Source: Calidithermus chliarophilus DSM 9957 (GTDB lineage: Bacteria; Deinococcota; Deinococci; Deinococcales; Thermaceae). Taken from it: a stretch of DNA of 33,500 nt. The DNA lies in NCBI RefSeq assembly GCF_000430045.1, contig NZ_KE387028.1:49307-82806 (forward strand), read 5' to 3'. The notes beneath the pieces are model-generated. The model searched no databases. It was not told where the DNA came from and worked only from the letters and a program-made list of their open reading frames with translations. This document shows, in pieces, positions 8,120-16,042 of this stretch (the first letter of the stretch is position 1; each line of letters begins with the position of its first letter). Made by a program: the position numbers and the translations under genes.

Positions 8120-8157
8120 GGGCACAAAGGCCCGGACCAACCCGAACCTTTGTGCCC
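8120..8157. promoter_or_regulatory. Stem-loop between precursor and exporter genes
   Basis: GGGCACAAAGG (8120-8130) and CCTTTGTGCCC (8147-8157) form a perfect 11-bp stem with a 16-nt loop, in the 114 bp between the precursor stop and the exporter ATG. No T-run follows. Such hairpins in bacteriocin operons often let the precursor mRNA accumulate above the downstream genes by partial termination or by 3' protection; that is inferred here. Confidence 0.65.
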
Positions 8158-8211
8158 GGCACCGCAGCCAAGGTTCCGCCTCCTTGCCGACAGTTGCGGT
8201 AGGCTCAGACG

Positions 8212-8349
8212 CTAGGGGCAGTAGGTCGTCTGGCAGCCCCCGCCCGTGCAGCTGCTGGAGTAGCACGAGCTGCAGCTAGGCATCACCATGCCGTTGACGC
8301 GCTTGTCCTTCACCTGGAGCCTCTGAAGCTTGAGCACGTTCTTACGCAT
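8212..8349 (-). CDS. lanA: Class III lanthipeptide precursor peptide, 45 aa
   Basis: The ATG at 8349 has an ideal GGAGG five bases upstream, and TAG ends it at 8212. The leader begins MRKNVLKLQRLQVKDK: the amphipathic LKLQRL (residues 6-11) matches the hydrophobic LxLQxL helix that LanKC enzymes recognise in class III leaders. After a short linker (NGMVMP) comes a Ser/Thr/Cys-rich core from about residue 25: S25, S27, S28, S31-S33, T35, T41, T42 as dehydration candidates and Cys 26, 29, 34, 39 and 44 as ring partners. Five cysteines in ~20 residues is high for class III, where S-x2-S-x(2-5)-C units dominate; here S28-Y-S31-S-S-C34 gives such a unit. It is the first gene of the operon, followed by exporter, synthetase and two peptidases. 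It is too short to be found by length-limited gene callers. Confidence 0.88.
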   Translation of the reverse strand: MRKNVLKLQRLQVKDKRVNGMVMPSCSSCYSSSCTGGGCQTTYCP

Positions 8350-8489
8350 AGATCCTCCAATGCAATCAAGTCAAAAGCCTAGACCTGGCTGCGGTGGCGA
8401 ACCAGTGCGTGGGGATATCAAACCCCTAAACACGACAGGGACTGTTTCTTTGTCCTACTGTCAACTGCCACCTAGACTCTGTCCTAATC

Positions 8490-8518
8490 CTAATACAAAG
8501 GCGCTCTGGAATTTGCAA
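8490..8518 (-). promoter_or_regulatory. Candidate promoter of the lanthipeptide operon
   Basis: On the minus strand, -35 TTGCAA (8518-8513), a 17-bp spacer and -10 TATTAG (8495-8490). It would give a 5' leader of about 130 nt before the precursor ATG. The whole interval 8350-8580 is AT-richer than its surroundings. Confidence 0.45.
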
Positions 8519-8558
8519 CCCTCCTAGAGCTTTCATTAAGGGTAGCCCCGGTACCTTT

Positions 8559-8572
8559 CGAGGTTAACCTCG
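8559..8572. promoter_or_regulatory. 14-bp perfect palindrome upstream of the lanthipeptide promoter
   Basis: CGAGGTTAACCTCG is a perfect palindrome 41 bp upstream of the candidate -35 box. It may be an operator for a regulator not encoded in the operon; nothing else supports it. Confidence 0.4.
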
Positions 8573-8577
8573 GCACG

Positions 8578-9096
8578 TTCTGTTTCATATCTCTCCCCTG
8601 GACCTGGCGATCTCCGGCCCCGACAAGCACGGCAGGCTGTACCTGGCGAAGGCAAAACCCACTCGCGCTTTTCCTCGCGCGAGTGGATCAGGAGCGCCCT
8701 CAAGGGCTTCCTGAAACTGGTGGCTGAGCACCTCCAGGGCGAGGAGCGCTCGCAGTTCCACCGGGTCGTGCGTTACCTGAAGCGCTGGCGGGACCGGAAC
8801 TTCCCCGATGCGGGCAACGCGGCCCCGGTCGGGATCGCCGTGACCGTGATGGCTCTGAAGGCCTTCCGGCCCTCCGTCGACCGAACGGGCAGGCCGGATG
8901 ACCTGAAAGCGCTCAGCACGACCGTCAGGGGCATGCTCGAGCCGTTCCATTTCTTGCTGTTTTCCCCCGGACGGCAGTGGCCAAGCTGCTGGTGAAGCCC
9001 TTCGACCACGTGCTATCCTACATGACGCCCAAACAGAACCACCGGGCCGGAGTAGCAGGAACGGCGGCTGGACGGTCAGGGGGGCCACAGGCTTAG
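8578..9096 (+). pseudogene. Decayed CD-NTase-like (CBASS-type nucleotidyltransferase) gene, C-terminal two thirds
   Basis: Three reading frames together give a continuous match to the middle and C-terminal part of CBASS nucleotidyltransferases. Frame 1 (about 8578-8650) reads PLDLAISGPDKHGRLYLAK, like the strand with the last catalytic Asp and the RLYLA element. Frame 2 (about 8640-8970) reads SREWIRSALKGFLK, QFHRVVRYLKRWRDRNF and APVGIAVTVMALKAF. Frame 3 (about 8975-9096) reads LLVKPFDHVLSYMTPKQN, like the PVxPxxDxFxxMTxxQ end. The N-terminal GS motif and first catalytic acids are absent. No effector gene is adjacent. This is a remnant, presumably cut when the lanthipeptide operon or other DNA arrived on its left. 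The family call is from pattern memory only. Confidence 0.5.
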
Positions 9097-9641
9097 CCGG
9101 CGTTACTTTACGGAAACGCCGGTTTCCGAAAAAATTCTTAAGCGCCCCGGGGGGGGCACGGCCCCCGCTATGCTGTGGGGTTGCGCCCGGGACCGAACGT
9201 GCGTGCCGCACGGTCTGTACCCCGGTCCACGGGCGCGGGGCGGGCTCGAGGGGCCCGGACCCCCAAACCCTTAAACCCCCAAACCCCATAGGGGGTTTTG
9301 GGCTTCTGGGTTTCGGGGCTTCGGGGGCTCGAGCCCCGGCCCCGCACCCCCTCGAGCCCCCCTCCCTCCCCTCCCCCGCCCCCCTTCTTCCCTGGACTTG
9401 GCCCAGCTTGCCCGTTCCTGGACCCATCCCGTGTAGGAGGGCCGTCCTGGACGGGTTCGAAACCCTCGACCACGTAAAACGGCCTATAAGGCCCCCCCGA
9501 GGGGTACCCCAAGGGTTGGACGGGGATGCCCGGCCCCAAGACCCAGCCCTACCGGGTGCTGGCCCTCGTCAAGGGACGGCTCGAGCCCTTCGTGACGCTC
9601 TGAGGACACCCGGGGATCCGGGCGTTCGCCGGGGGTCCGCC
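9097..9641. other. Intergenic region with hairpins and G/C tracts
   Basis: No convincing gene. It contains overlapping inverted repeats (CCGGCGTT 9097-9104 with AACGCCGG 9115-9122; CGGAAAC 9111-9117 with GTTTCCG 9122-9128), the G/C-tract block at 9260-9327, and a 25-codon ORF at 9526-9603 (MPGPKTQPYRV, then a 14-residue tail) that could be a transposase N-terminal scrap but cannot be assigned. No T-tract terminator is evident. Confidence 0.6.
9260..9327. repeat. Telomere-like C-tract array followed by G-quadruplex motif
   Basis: Four C-tracts spaced by AAA, TTAAA and AAA (9260-9287), an ATA turn, then five G-tracts of 3-5 G with loops TTTT, CTTCT, TTTC, CTTC (9291-9327). The plus strand can fold a G-quadruplex at 9291-9327, the minus strand another at 9260-9287, and the two halves can pair as a hairpin. 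Confidence 0.75.
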
Positions 9642-10259
9642 TCAGTGCGGGTGCCCGGCGGCAGGGGGCGGCTCGAGCGGCTCTCCGCCCCGCTGATCGA
9701 GCAGCTGCCGCATGGACTCGATCTCTAGGGCCTGGCTGCCGGCCATCGCCGCCAGGAGCCGCCGGGCCGCGGGGTTCTGCGCCGCTTCCAGGGCCGGCCC
9801 CATCATGGCGATGGCCCCCTGGTGGTGCCGGATCATCAGCTGCAGGAAGCGGGCCTCGGCCTCGCGCCCGGTGAGCGCGGCGAAGGCCCGCATCTCTGCC
9901 TCGCTGGCCATGCCCATCTCGGCCACCTGCCGGGGGCTGAGGCCGTGGCGGAGGAGCCCCATGAGGGGGCGTCGCCACACGGGGAGCCAGGTCCTCATCT
10001 GCTCGATCTGCGACTGCTGGGTAGCGATGATGTCGGCGGCGGTAGCCTGTAGGGTGGCGTCGTCGGTGCGGCTTTGCAGCATCCGGGCCATCTCCACCGC
10101 CTGGGCGTGGTGGGGGATCATGTGCAGCGCGAAGCGGGCCTCGGAGCGCGGGGTCAGGGCGTCCCAGACGAGCGCGGCCAGGGCCGTCACCAGCGCAAGC
10201 CCTGCGAACCGGAGCCAGGGCCTGGCGCGGGTTGGATTCTTGCTCGGAAGGGTCTGCAT
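9642..10259 (-). CDS. DUF305 family membrane-anchored protein, 205 aa
   Basis: The ATG at 10259 has GAGGTG four bases upstream. A basic N-terminus and one hydrophobic segment (residues ~16-33, FAGLALVTALAALVW) anchor an extracytoplasmic four-helix domain. Two paired motifs typical of DUF305 are present: FALHMIPHHAQAVEMA and FLQLMIRHHQGAIAMM. These His/Met-rich helices are typical of ferritin-like metal-binding bundles, and DUF305 genes are common in copper and heavy-metal resistance operons. A Pro/His tail (PPPAAGHPH) ends the protein. It is the last gene of the Zn/Cd operon starting at 14214. The precise function is not known. Confidence 0.85.
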   Translation of the reverse strand: MQTLPSKNPTRARPWLRFAGLALVTALAALVWDALTPRSEARFALHMIPHHAQAVEMARMLQSRTDDATLQATAADIIATQQSQIEQMRTWLPVWRRPLMGLLRHGLSPRQVAEMGMASEAEMRAFAALTGREAEARFLQLMIRHHQGAIAMMGPALEAAQNPAARRLLAAMAGSQALEIESMRQLLDQRGGEPLEPPPAAGHPH

Positions 10260-10268
10260 GTTCACCTC

Positions 10269-10319
10269 TTAGTCGGCGCGTCTGATGAACTGTACTTCGT
10301 CCGTTGAGTGTGCCTGCAT
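10269..10319 (-). CDS. 16-codon ORF between CDF exporter and DUF305 gene
   Basis: ATG at 10319 is preceded by an ideal AGGAGGTAAAC, and the frame MQAHSTDEVQFIRRAD ends with TAA at 10269. That stop is part of the string TAAGAGGTGAACATGCAG which starts the DUF305 gene, so the ribosome binding site and start context (GAGGT-A/G-AACATGCAG) is duplicated 60 bp apart. It may be a short peptide ensuring translational coupling, or the 5' stub left when a gene between the two was deleted. Confidence 0.4.
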   Translation of the reverse strand: MQAHSTDEVQFIRRAD

Positions 10320-10334
10320 GTTTACCTCCTAGGG

Positions 10335-11237
10335 TTACTCCCAGCGCGGGTGGGCGTGCTCCTCGGCCGCGCGCAGGGCCGGGGTCTCCAGCTGCACCGT
10401 GACGTGCCCGATCCCGTGGCCCTCGGCCACCGCCCGGGCCAGGGGGATCACGTTGACGTCTGGGGTGTCCATCACCAAGTGCACCGAGAGGTTGTGCTCC
10501 CCGCCGGTCGTGGCCCAGACGTGCAGGTCGTGGGCCTCTTGCACGCCGGGCAGCGCCTCCAGCTCGGCCTGCAGCTTTAAAAGGTCCGCCCCCTCGGGCA
10601 CCCCCTCGAGCAGGACGTTCACGCTGGCCGAGAGCAGCACCCAGGTGCGGGGCAGCACCCACAGACCGATCAGCGCCCCCAGCAGCGGGTCCACCCAGCC
10701 CCAGCCGGTGAAGAAGATCACCACCGCCCCGGCGATCACCGCCACCGAACCCAGCAGGTCGGAGAGCACCTCGAGGTAGGCTCCCCGCACGTTGAGGCTC
10801 TCCCGGCTCCCGCCCATCAGGAGGCGGGCCGCGATCAGGTTCACCGCCAGACCGCCGACGGCAACCAGGAGCATGGGCAGGCTCTGCACCTCGGCGGGCT
10901 CGCGCAGGCGCTGGTAGGCCTCGAGGAGGATGTAAAAGGCCACGACGAACAGCACCGCGGCGTTCACGGCCGCCGCCAGGATCTCGAGGCGGCGGTAGCC
11001 GAAGGTGCGCTTCGGGTCCGCCGGCCGCTGGCCTAGCCGGATCGCCAGGAGCGCGATCAGCAGCCCCATCACGTCGGTGAACATGTGGGCGGCGTCGGAC
11101 AGGAGCGCCAGGCTGCCGAAGACCAGCCCGCCCACCACCTCGGCCAGCAGATAACCCCCGGTCAGGGCTAAAGCCCAGCGCAGCCGGGCTTCGGGCACCT
11201 CACGGGCGGCCTTGCCGTGCTCGTGGCCCCGGCTCAT
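10335..11237 (-). CDS. Cation diffusion facilitator (Zn/Cd/Co exporter), 300 aa
   Basis: CzcD/ZitB-type CDF protein. The ATG at 11237 has GGAGGT upstream. A His-containing N-terminus (RGHEHGK) precedes six transmembrane helices. The TM2 metal site is LSDAAHMFTD (His and Asp); the TM5 site reads YLEVLSDLLG, with Glu where many family members have His. The cytoplasmic ferredoxin-like domain has AHDLHVWATTGGEHNLSVHL. It exports Zn(II) and related cations by proton exchange. It lies downstream of the P-type ATPase and lspA in one minus-strand operon, so the cluster exports the same metals by two mechanisms. Metal specificity cannot be read securely. Confidence 0.9.
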   Translation of the reverse strand: MSRGHEHGKAAREVPEARLRWALALTGGYLLAEVVGGLVFGSLALLSDAAHMFTDVMGLLIALLAIRLGQRPADPKRTFGYRRLEILAAAVNAAVLFVVAFYILLEAYQRLREPAEVQSLPMLLVAVGGLAVNLIAARLLMGGSRESLNVRGAYLEVLSDLLGSVAVIAGAVVIFFTGWGWVDPLLGALIGLWVLPRTWVLLSASVNVLLEGVPEGADLLKLQAELEALPGVQEAHDLHVWATTGGEHNLSVHLVMDTPDVNVIPLARAVAEGHGIGHVTVQLETPALRAAEEHAHPRWE

Positions 11238-11241
11238 GCGC

Positions 11242-11346
11242 CTACCTCCCGCGCCCAACCCGTTTCCAGAGTACCGCCGCCACCGCCACCAGGGCCAGCA
11301 CGGCAACGAGGAGCGTGGCATCGAGGACGGAGCGAACGGGGGCCAA
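11242..11346 (-). CDS. Possible single-helix small membrane protein, 34 aa
   Basis: From TTG at 11346 the frame MAPVRSVLDATLLVAVLALV continues as one hydrophobic helix ending in KRVGRGR, a typical small membrane protein, and stops four bases before the CDF gene. The ribosome binding site is poor. A competing ATG at 11374 with GGAGG in another frame gives a 46-residue Gly/Arg-rich peptide (stop overlapping the CDF ATG) that looks less protein-like. Real expression is uncertain. Confidence 0.25.
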   Translation of the reverse strand: MAPVRSVLDATLLVAVLALVAVAAVLWKRVGRGR

Positions 11347-11363
11347 CGGGTTTAGCGCCAGGG

Positions 11364-11873
11364 CTACCGCCCATGCCGATCCTCCTTCCAGCGTACAGGA
11401 CGCGCCCGCGGGACCAAGAGCAGGACAACCCCCGAGACCAGCCACACGTCGGCCAGGTTAAAGACCGGGTAGTCCTGCCCATAGAGGGACCGGGTCAGCA
11501 CGGACAGGGTGTGCGAGTAGAGCATGTCCACCACCGTGCCGTCGACCAGCTGGTCCAGCCCGTTGCCCAAGGCCCCGCCCGCGATCAGCGAGAGCGCCAC
11601 GCCGGCGGCTGGGGGCGGGGCCTTCCAGGCCAGGTAGCCCAGCAGGGCCAGCCCCACCCCCAGCCGGACCAGCACCAGCAACCCAGTCTGGCCCGACAGC
11701 AGCCCCCAGGCCGCGCCGGGGTTGAAGCCCAGCGCCAGCGAGAGCACCCCGGGGGCTAGCGGCTGGGGGTGGCCGGGCTCGAGGTGGCCCAGCGACCACC
11801 CCTTGAGGGCAAAGTCCAGGCCCACCCACAGCCCCACCAGGACCAGCGGGAGCCAGCGCGTGCCGCGGCTCAT
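11364..11873 (-). CDS. lspA: Lipoprotein signal peptidase (signal peptidase II)
   Basis: 169 aa, four transmembrane helices. All LspA signatures are visible: DFALKGW near the N-terminus, NPGAAWG, the catalytic-Asp block GGALGNGLDQLVDGTVVDML and FNLADVW with the second catalytic Asp. It cleaves prolipoprotein signal peptides before the lipid-modified Cys. Start ATG 11873 follows a G-rich ribosome binding site. LspA copies inside heavy-metal operons are known (the pbr lead-resistance operon has one), so this is probably an accessory copy co-regulated with the metal exporters rather than the housekeeping enzyme. Confidence 0.95.
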   Translation of the reverse strand: MSRGTRWLPLVLVGLWVGLDFALKGWSLGHLEPGHPQPLAPGVLSLALGFNPGAAWGLLSGQTGLLVLVRLGVGLALLGYLAWKAPPPAAGVALSLIAGGALGNGLDQLVDGTVVDMLYSHTLSVLTRSLYGQDYPVFNLADVWLVSGVVLLLVPRARPVRWKEDRHGR

Positions 11874-11961
11874 TCGCCCCCCTCCCCGCGGGCCGCCCGC
11901 GCCCGGGGCCCGACCAGTCGGGGGCGGCGCCGGAAGCATGGTGCAAAGCCGGCCATCAGGA

Positions 11962-14214
<2,253 letters not shown>

Positions 14215-14247
14215 CGGGCCTCCTGTCGGGAATAACCATTCAACACA

Positions 14248-14302
14248 TGAACGATCATTCAACCACTGCCCCGAGGATAACATATGAGCAACTGTTCAAC
14301 AA
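14248..14302 (-). promoter_or_regulatory. Promoter and two ArsR/SmtB-type operators of the metal-export operon
   Basis: On the minus strand, -35 TTGTTG (14302-14297), 17-bp spacer, -10 TATCCT (14279-14274). Operator 1 TGAGCAACTGTTCA (14285-14298) overlaps the -35 and spacer; operator 2 TGAACGATCATTCA (14248-14261) lies downstream of the start point; a half-site CCATTCAAC sits at 14237-14245. Both 14-mers fit the imperfect dyad TGAAC-N4-GTTCA typical of SmtB/ZiaR/CadC repressors. Confidence 0.65.
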
Positions 14303-14376
14303 TAGACGCGGAAGGAGAACACGAGGGCCGCCGAGTGGCGGCCCTCCGGTGTCCTTGGCCAGGTCGGTGCTACGCC

Positions 14377-14754
14377 CTACTCGGCGGCGTGCTCGAGGGC
14401 GCAACGTAGGATCGAGGTAACGTGGGCGTCTGCGAGGCGGTAGAAGGCTTGCCGCCCCTCCTTGCGGAAGGTTACTAGGTTGATGGAGCGCAGGAAACGC
14501 AACTGATGCGACACTGCCGACTCGCTCATGCCTACCACCGCCGCGATGTCGCACACGCACAACTCCTCGACCGACCACAGCGCCGAGAGGATGCGCATGC
14601 GGGTGGGGTCGGCGACGGCCTTAAGCAGCTCGGAGGCTCCGGCGATGGCCCCTGGGGCGGGCATCCCCTGACGGGCCCGGGCCACGGCCTCGGCGTGGAC
14701 GACCTTGACCTCGCAGACTGCCGGATCAGGGACGGTGGGTGTTGAGACGGCCAT
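14377..14754 (-). CDS. ArsR/SmtB-family metal-sensing repressor, 125 aa
   Basis: Winged-helix repressor. It has the alpha3 metal motif ELCVCD (C66, C68), an N-terminal Cys14 and His20 that could complete a CadC-type alpha3N site, and a perfect alpha5 zinc site D109, H111, H122, E125 with the same spacing as SmtB. The recognition helix is SESAVSHQLRFLRS. Carrying both sites resembles ZiaR and CadC, sensors of Zn/Cd/Pb. The ATG at 14754 is preceded not by a ribosome binding site but by an extended -10 (TGCTACCTT) six bases upstream, so the mRNA is probably leaderless. It most likely represses the ATPase operon downstream, which begins 163 bp after its stop. Confidence 0.92.
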   Translation of the reverse strand: MAVSTPTVPDPAVCEVKVVHAEAVARARQGMPAPGAIAGASELLKAVADPTRMRILSALWSVEELCVCDIAAVVGMSESAVSHQLRFLRSINLVTFRKEGRQAFYRLADAHVTSILRCALEHAAE

Positions 14755-14760
14755 ATCAAT

Positions 14761-14769
14761 AAGGTAGCA
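14761..14769 (-). promoter_or_regulatory. Extended -10 promoter of the ArsR gene (leaderless)
   Basis: TGCTACCTT on the minus strand, with TACCTT at 14766-14761, six bases before the ATG at 14754. No -35 match is seen at the right distance; the TGn extension may compensate. Confidence 0.5.
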
Positions 14770-14830
14770 CAACGCGAACGGCGTGCCCCGGGCTCACACC
14801 CCCAGCGCCCTGATCGCCCTCGCAGCTCTC

Positions 14831-15199
14831 CTACACACCCTCGAGGGAGGGGTGCGGGCAGGGCTCCACCCCACCTACCGCGCCCAGACCAAACCTGGGC
14901 AGTGCGGAAGAGCGCGTTCTTGTGCGACTACCTCCAGCTTGAGTCCCTGCACCCGGAGATCCAGGGAGCCTGAACATCATCGAGGCCTGGGAGGCGCTAA
15001 CAACTTTGTCTTCATCTTCTACGGCAAGGGCCCCGAAGGCACCAGTGACCGCGACAAGGACCGGGAGACTCTCCCGCGTCGCCCGCGCCTCGACCACCGG
15101 CCCCACCACCTCGGCCGCCTCGAGCGGGAGCACCGGCGGCAGGCTCAGCCCCAACCCCGCCAGCAGCCCCAGGCCCAAGTAGGGGCGCACGCGGCTCAT
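14831..15199 (-). CDS. Truncated secreted protein of unknown function
   Basis: ATG at 15199 overlaps the stop of the DUF3105 gene (ATGA), so translation is coupled. The first ~50 residues look genuine: a signal peptide (YLGLGLLAGLGLSLPPVLPLE) and a mature start AAEVVGPVVEARATRESLP. Beyond about residue 55 the frame runs antisense through Tn3 transposase debris and becomes low-complexity (GGSRTRTRSSALPRFG). The original gene was therefore cut at about 15050 by a transposon, and the present C-terminus is junk. The family is not recognisable from the remaining piece. Confidence 0.45.
   Translation of the reverse strand: MSRVRPYLGLGLLAGLGLSLPPVLPLEAAEVVGPVVEARATRESLPVLVAVTGAFGALAVEDEDKVVSASQASMMFRLPGSPGAGTQAGGSRTRTRSSALPRFGLGAVGGVEPCPHPSLEGV
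14896..15042 (+). pseudogene. Tn3-family transposase (TnpA) fragment
   Basis: Three frames give a continuous match to the C-terminal part of Tn3 TnpA: WAVRKSAFLCDYLQLESLHP (from 14896), then LNIIEAWE in a shifted frame, then GANNFVFIFYGKG in the third. The family form is FLCDYLxxExLRxEIxEGLNVVExWNxANxFIFYGKGG. At least two indels break it. It is opposite in strand to the truncated gene at 15199. Confidence 0.65.
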
Positions 15200-15864
15200 C
15201 GCACCGGGTTCTCCGGCCCCCGGCCCCGGTAGGTGTCCACGAAAGCGGCGGCGGCTGAGGGGTCCCAGCGCTCCAGCCGCAGGGTCTTGTTCCAGGCCGT
15301 GAGGATCACACCCGGCCCCAGGCCCGCTACGGGGGTCACCACCAGCCCGTCCCAGGCCCCGCGGAAGCGGGCCGCCCAGCCCTGGAGGGCCTGCAGCGCG
15401 CCCTCGCCCGGCCGGTCATAGTAGACCACCACATTGCCGTGCTCGAGGGAGTGCACCAGCTTCTCCTCCGGCTGGGGGGCGGTGTAGAAGCCCGCGTCCA
15501 CCCAGTCGGGCCAGTGGGTCCCCGAGGTCGGCGGGCTGCTGACGTAGCGCAGGTCCTGGCCGAGGCTCGAGTGGGCCCGTCCGGCGTCGGCGCCGATCTC
15601 CACCCGTCCCAGCGCCGCCGCTCCCTGCGCCACCAGGGCCTCGAAGCCGGCCTCTGCCTGCCGCGCGTGCCACCCCAGCCAGCCCCCGTAGGCCAGGCCG
15701 ATGGCGGCGAGGGCGGCCACCACCCAGCGCCCGGCGACCCGCCGGGGCGGGGAGGTCTTGGGCGGGTCCTGTCTCGGAGCTCTCGGGCTGGGCGTGCGGT
15801 TTCCTCTTGGCCGTTTGCGTGTAGCCGCCTTGGGGGCGAACCGGTTGCTGGGGTTCTTGGACAT
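15196..15864 (-). CDS. DUF3105 family membrane-anchored protein, 222 aa
   Basis: The ATG at 15864 has AGGAGG eight bases upstream. A strongly basic cytoplasmic N-terminus (residues 1-47, many Lys/Arg/Pro) is followed by one helix (WVVAALAAIGLAYGGWLGW) and an extracytoplasmic domain with the DUF3105 hallmarks: YVSSPPTSGTHWPDW, GFYTAPQPEEKLVHSLEHGN and VVVYYDRPG. The conserved His and Glu residues look suited to metal binding, but no function is established. It is coupled to the truncated secreted gene at 15199. Its placement among copper and zinc genes suggests a metal or redox role; this is inference. Confidence 0.85.
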   Translation of the reverse strand: MSKNPSNRFAPKAATRKRPRGNRTPSPRAPRQDPPKTSPPRRVAGRWVVAALAAIGLAYGGWLGWHARQAEAGFEALVAQGAAALGRVEIGADAGRAHSSLGQDLRYVSSPPTSGTHWPDWVDAGFYTAPQPEEKLVHSLEHGNVVVYYDRPGEGALQALQGWAARFRGAWDGLVVTPVAGLGPGVILTAWNKTLRLERWDPSAAAAFVDTYRGRGPENPVR

Positions 15865-15975
15865 GGTGAGGGCCTCCTTGATGGCCAGGGCGCTGCCGGT
15901 CGCTCGAGCGCGGCCCGGCAGCGGGATTTCTGGACGCGGCGGGGTTGAGGGCGCAGGCAGCCCCTTGTTCGTAGG

Positions 15976-16002
15976 GAAAGGCCGGGGGTTCACCCCCAGG
16001 CC
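15976..16002 (-). terminator. Probable intrinsic terminator on the minus strand
   Basis: Minus-strand GGCC-T-GGGGG-TGAA-CCCCC-GGCC followed by TTTCC: a nine-pair GC stem with a GNRA-type loop and a short U-tract. It lies after the 16043-16429 gene and before the DUF3105 gene. Confidence 0.55.
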
Positions 16003-16042
16003 CCGGGTCGGGAAGGTTTCAGCCTGCCACAGGCGCGCCGGG

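Noticed and set aside
8475-8588. Minus-strand ORF of 32 codons (MKQNVPRLTSKG...) with GGGGAGAG before its ATG at 8588
   Set aside because: It overlaps the lanthipeptide promoter candidate and has neither LxLQ leader nor Cys; not a convincing second precursor.
9450-9475. GGGTTCGAAACCC, resembling a tRNA T-loop
   Set aside because: The T-stem cannot extend to five pairs and no acceptor, D or anticodon arms fit around it.
14783-15232. 149-codon plus-strand ORF
   Set aside because: Only part of it matches Tn3 transposase, and that match switches frame twice; treated as a pseudogene fragment.
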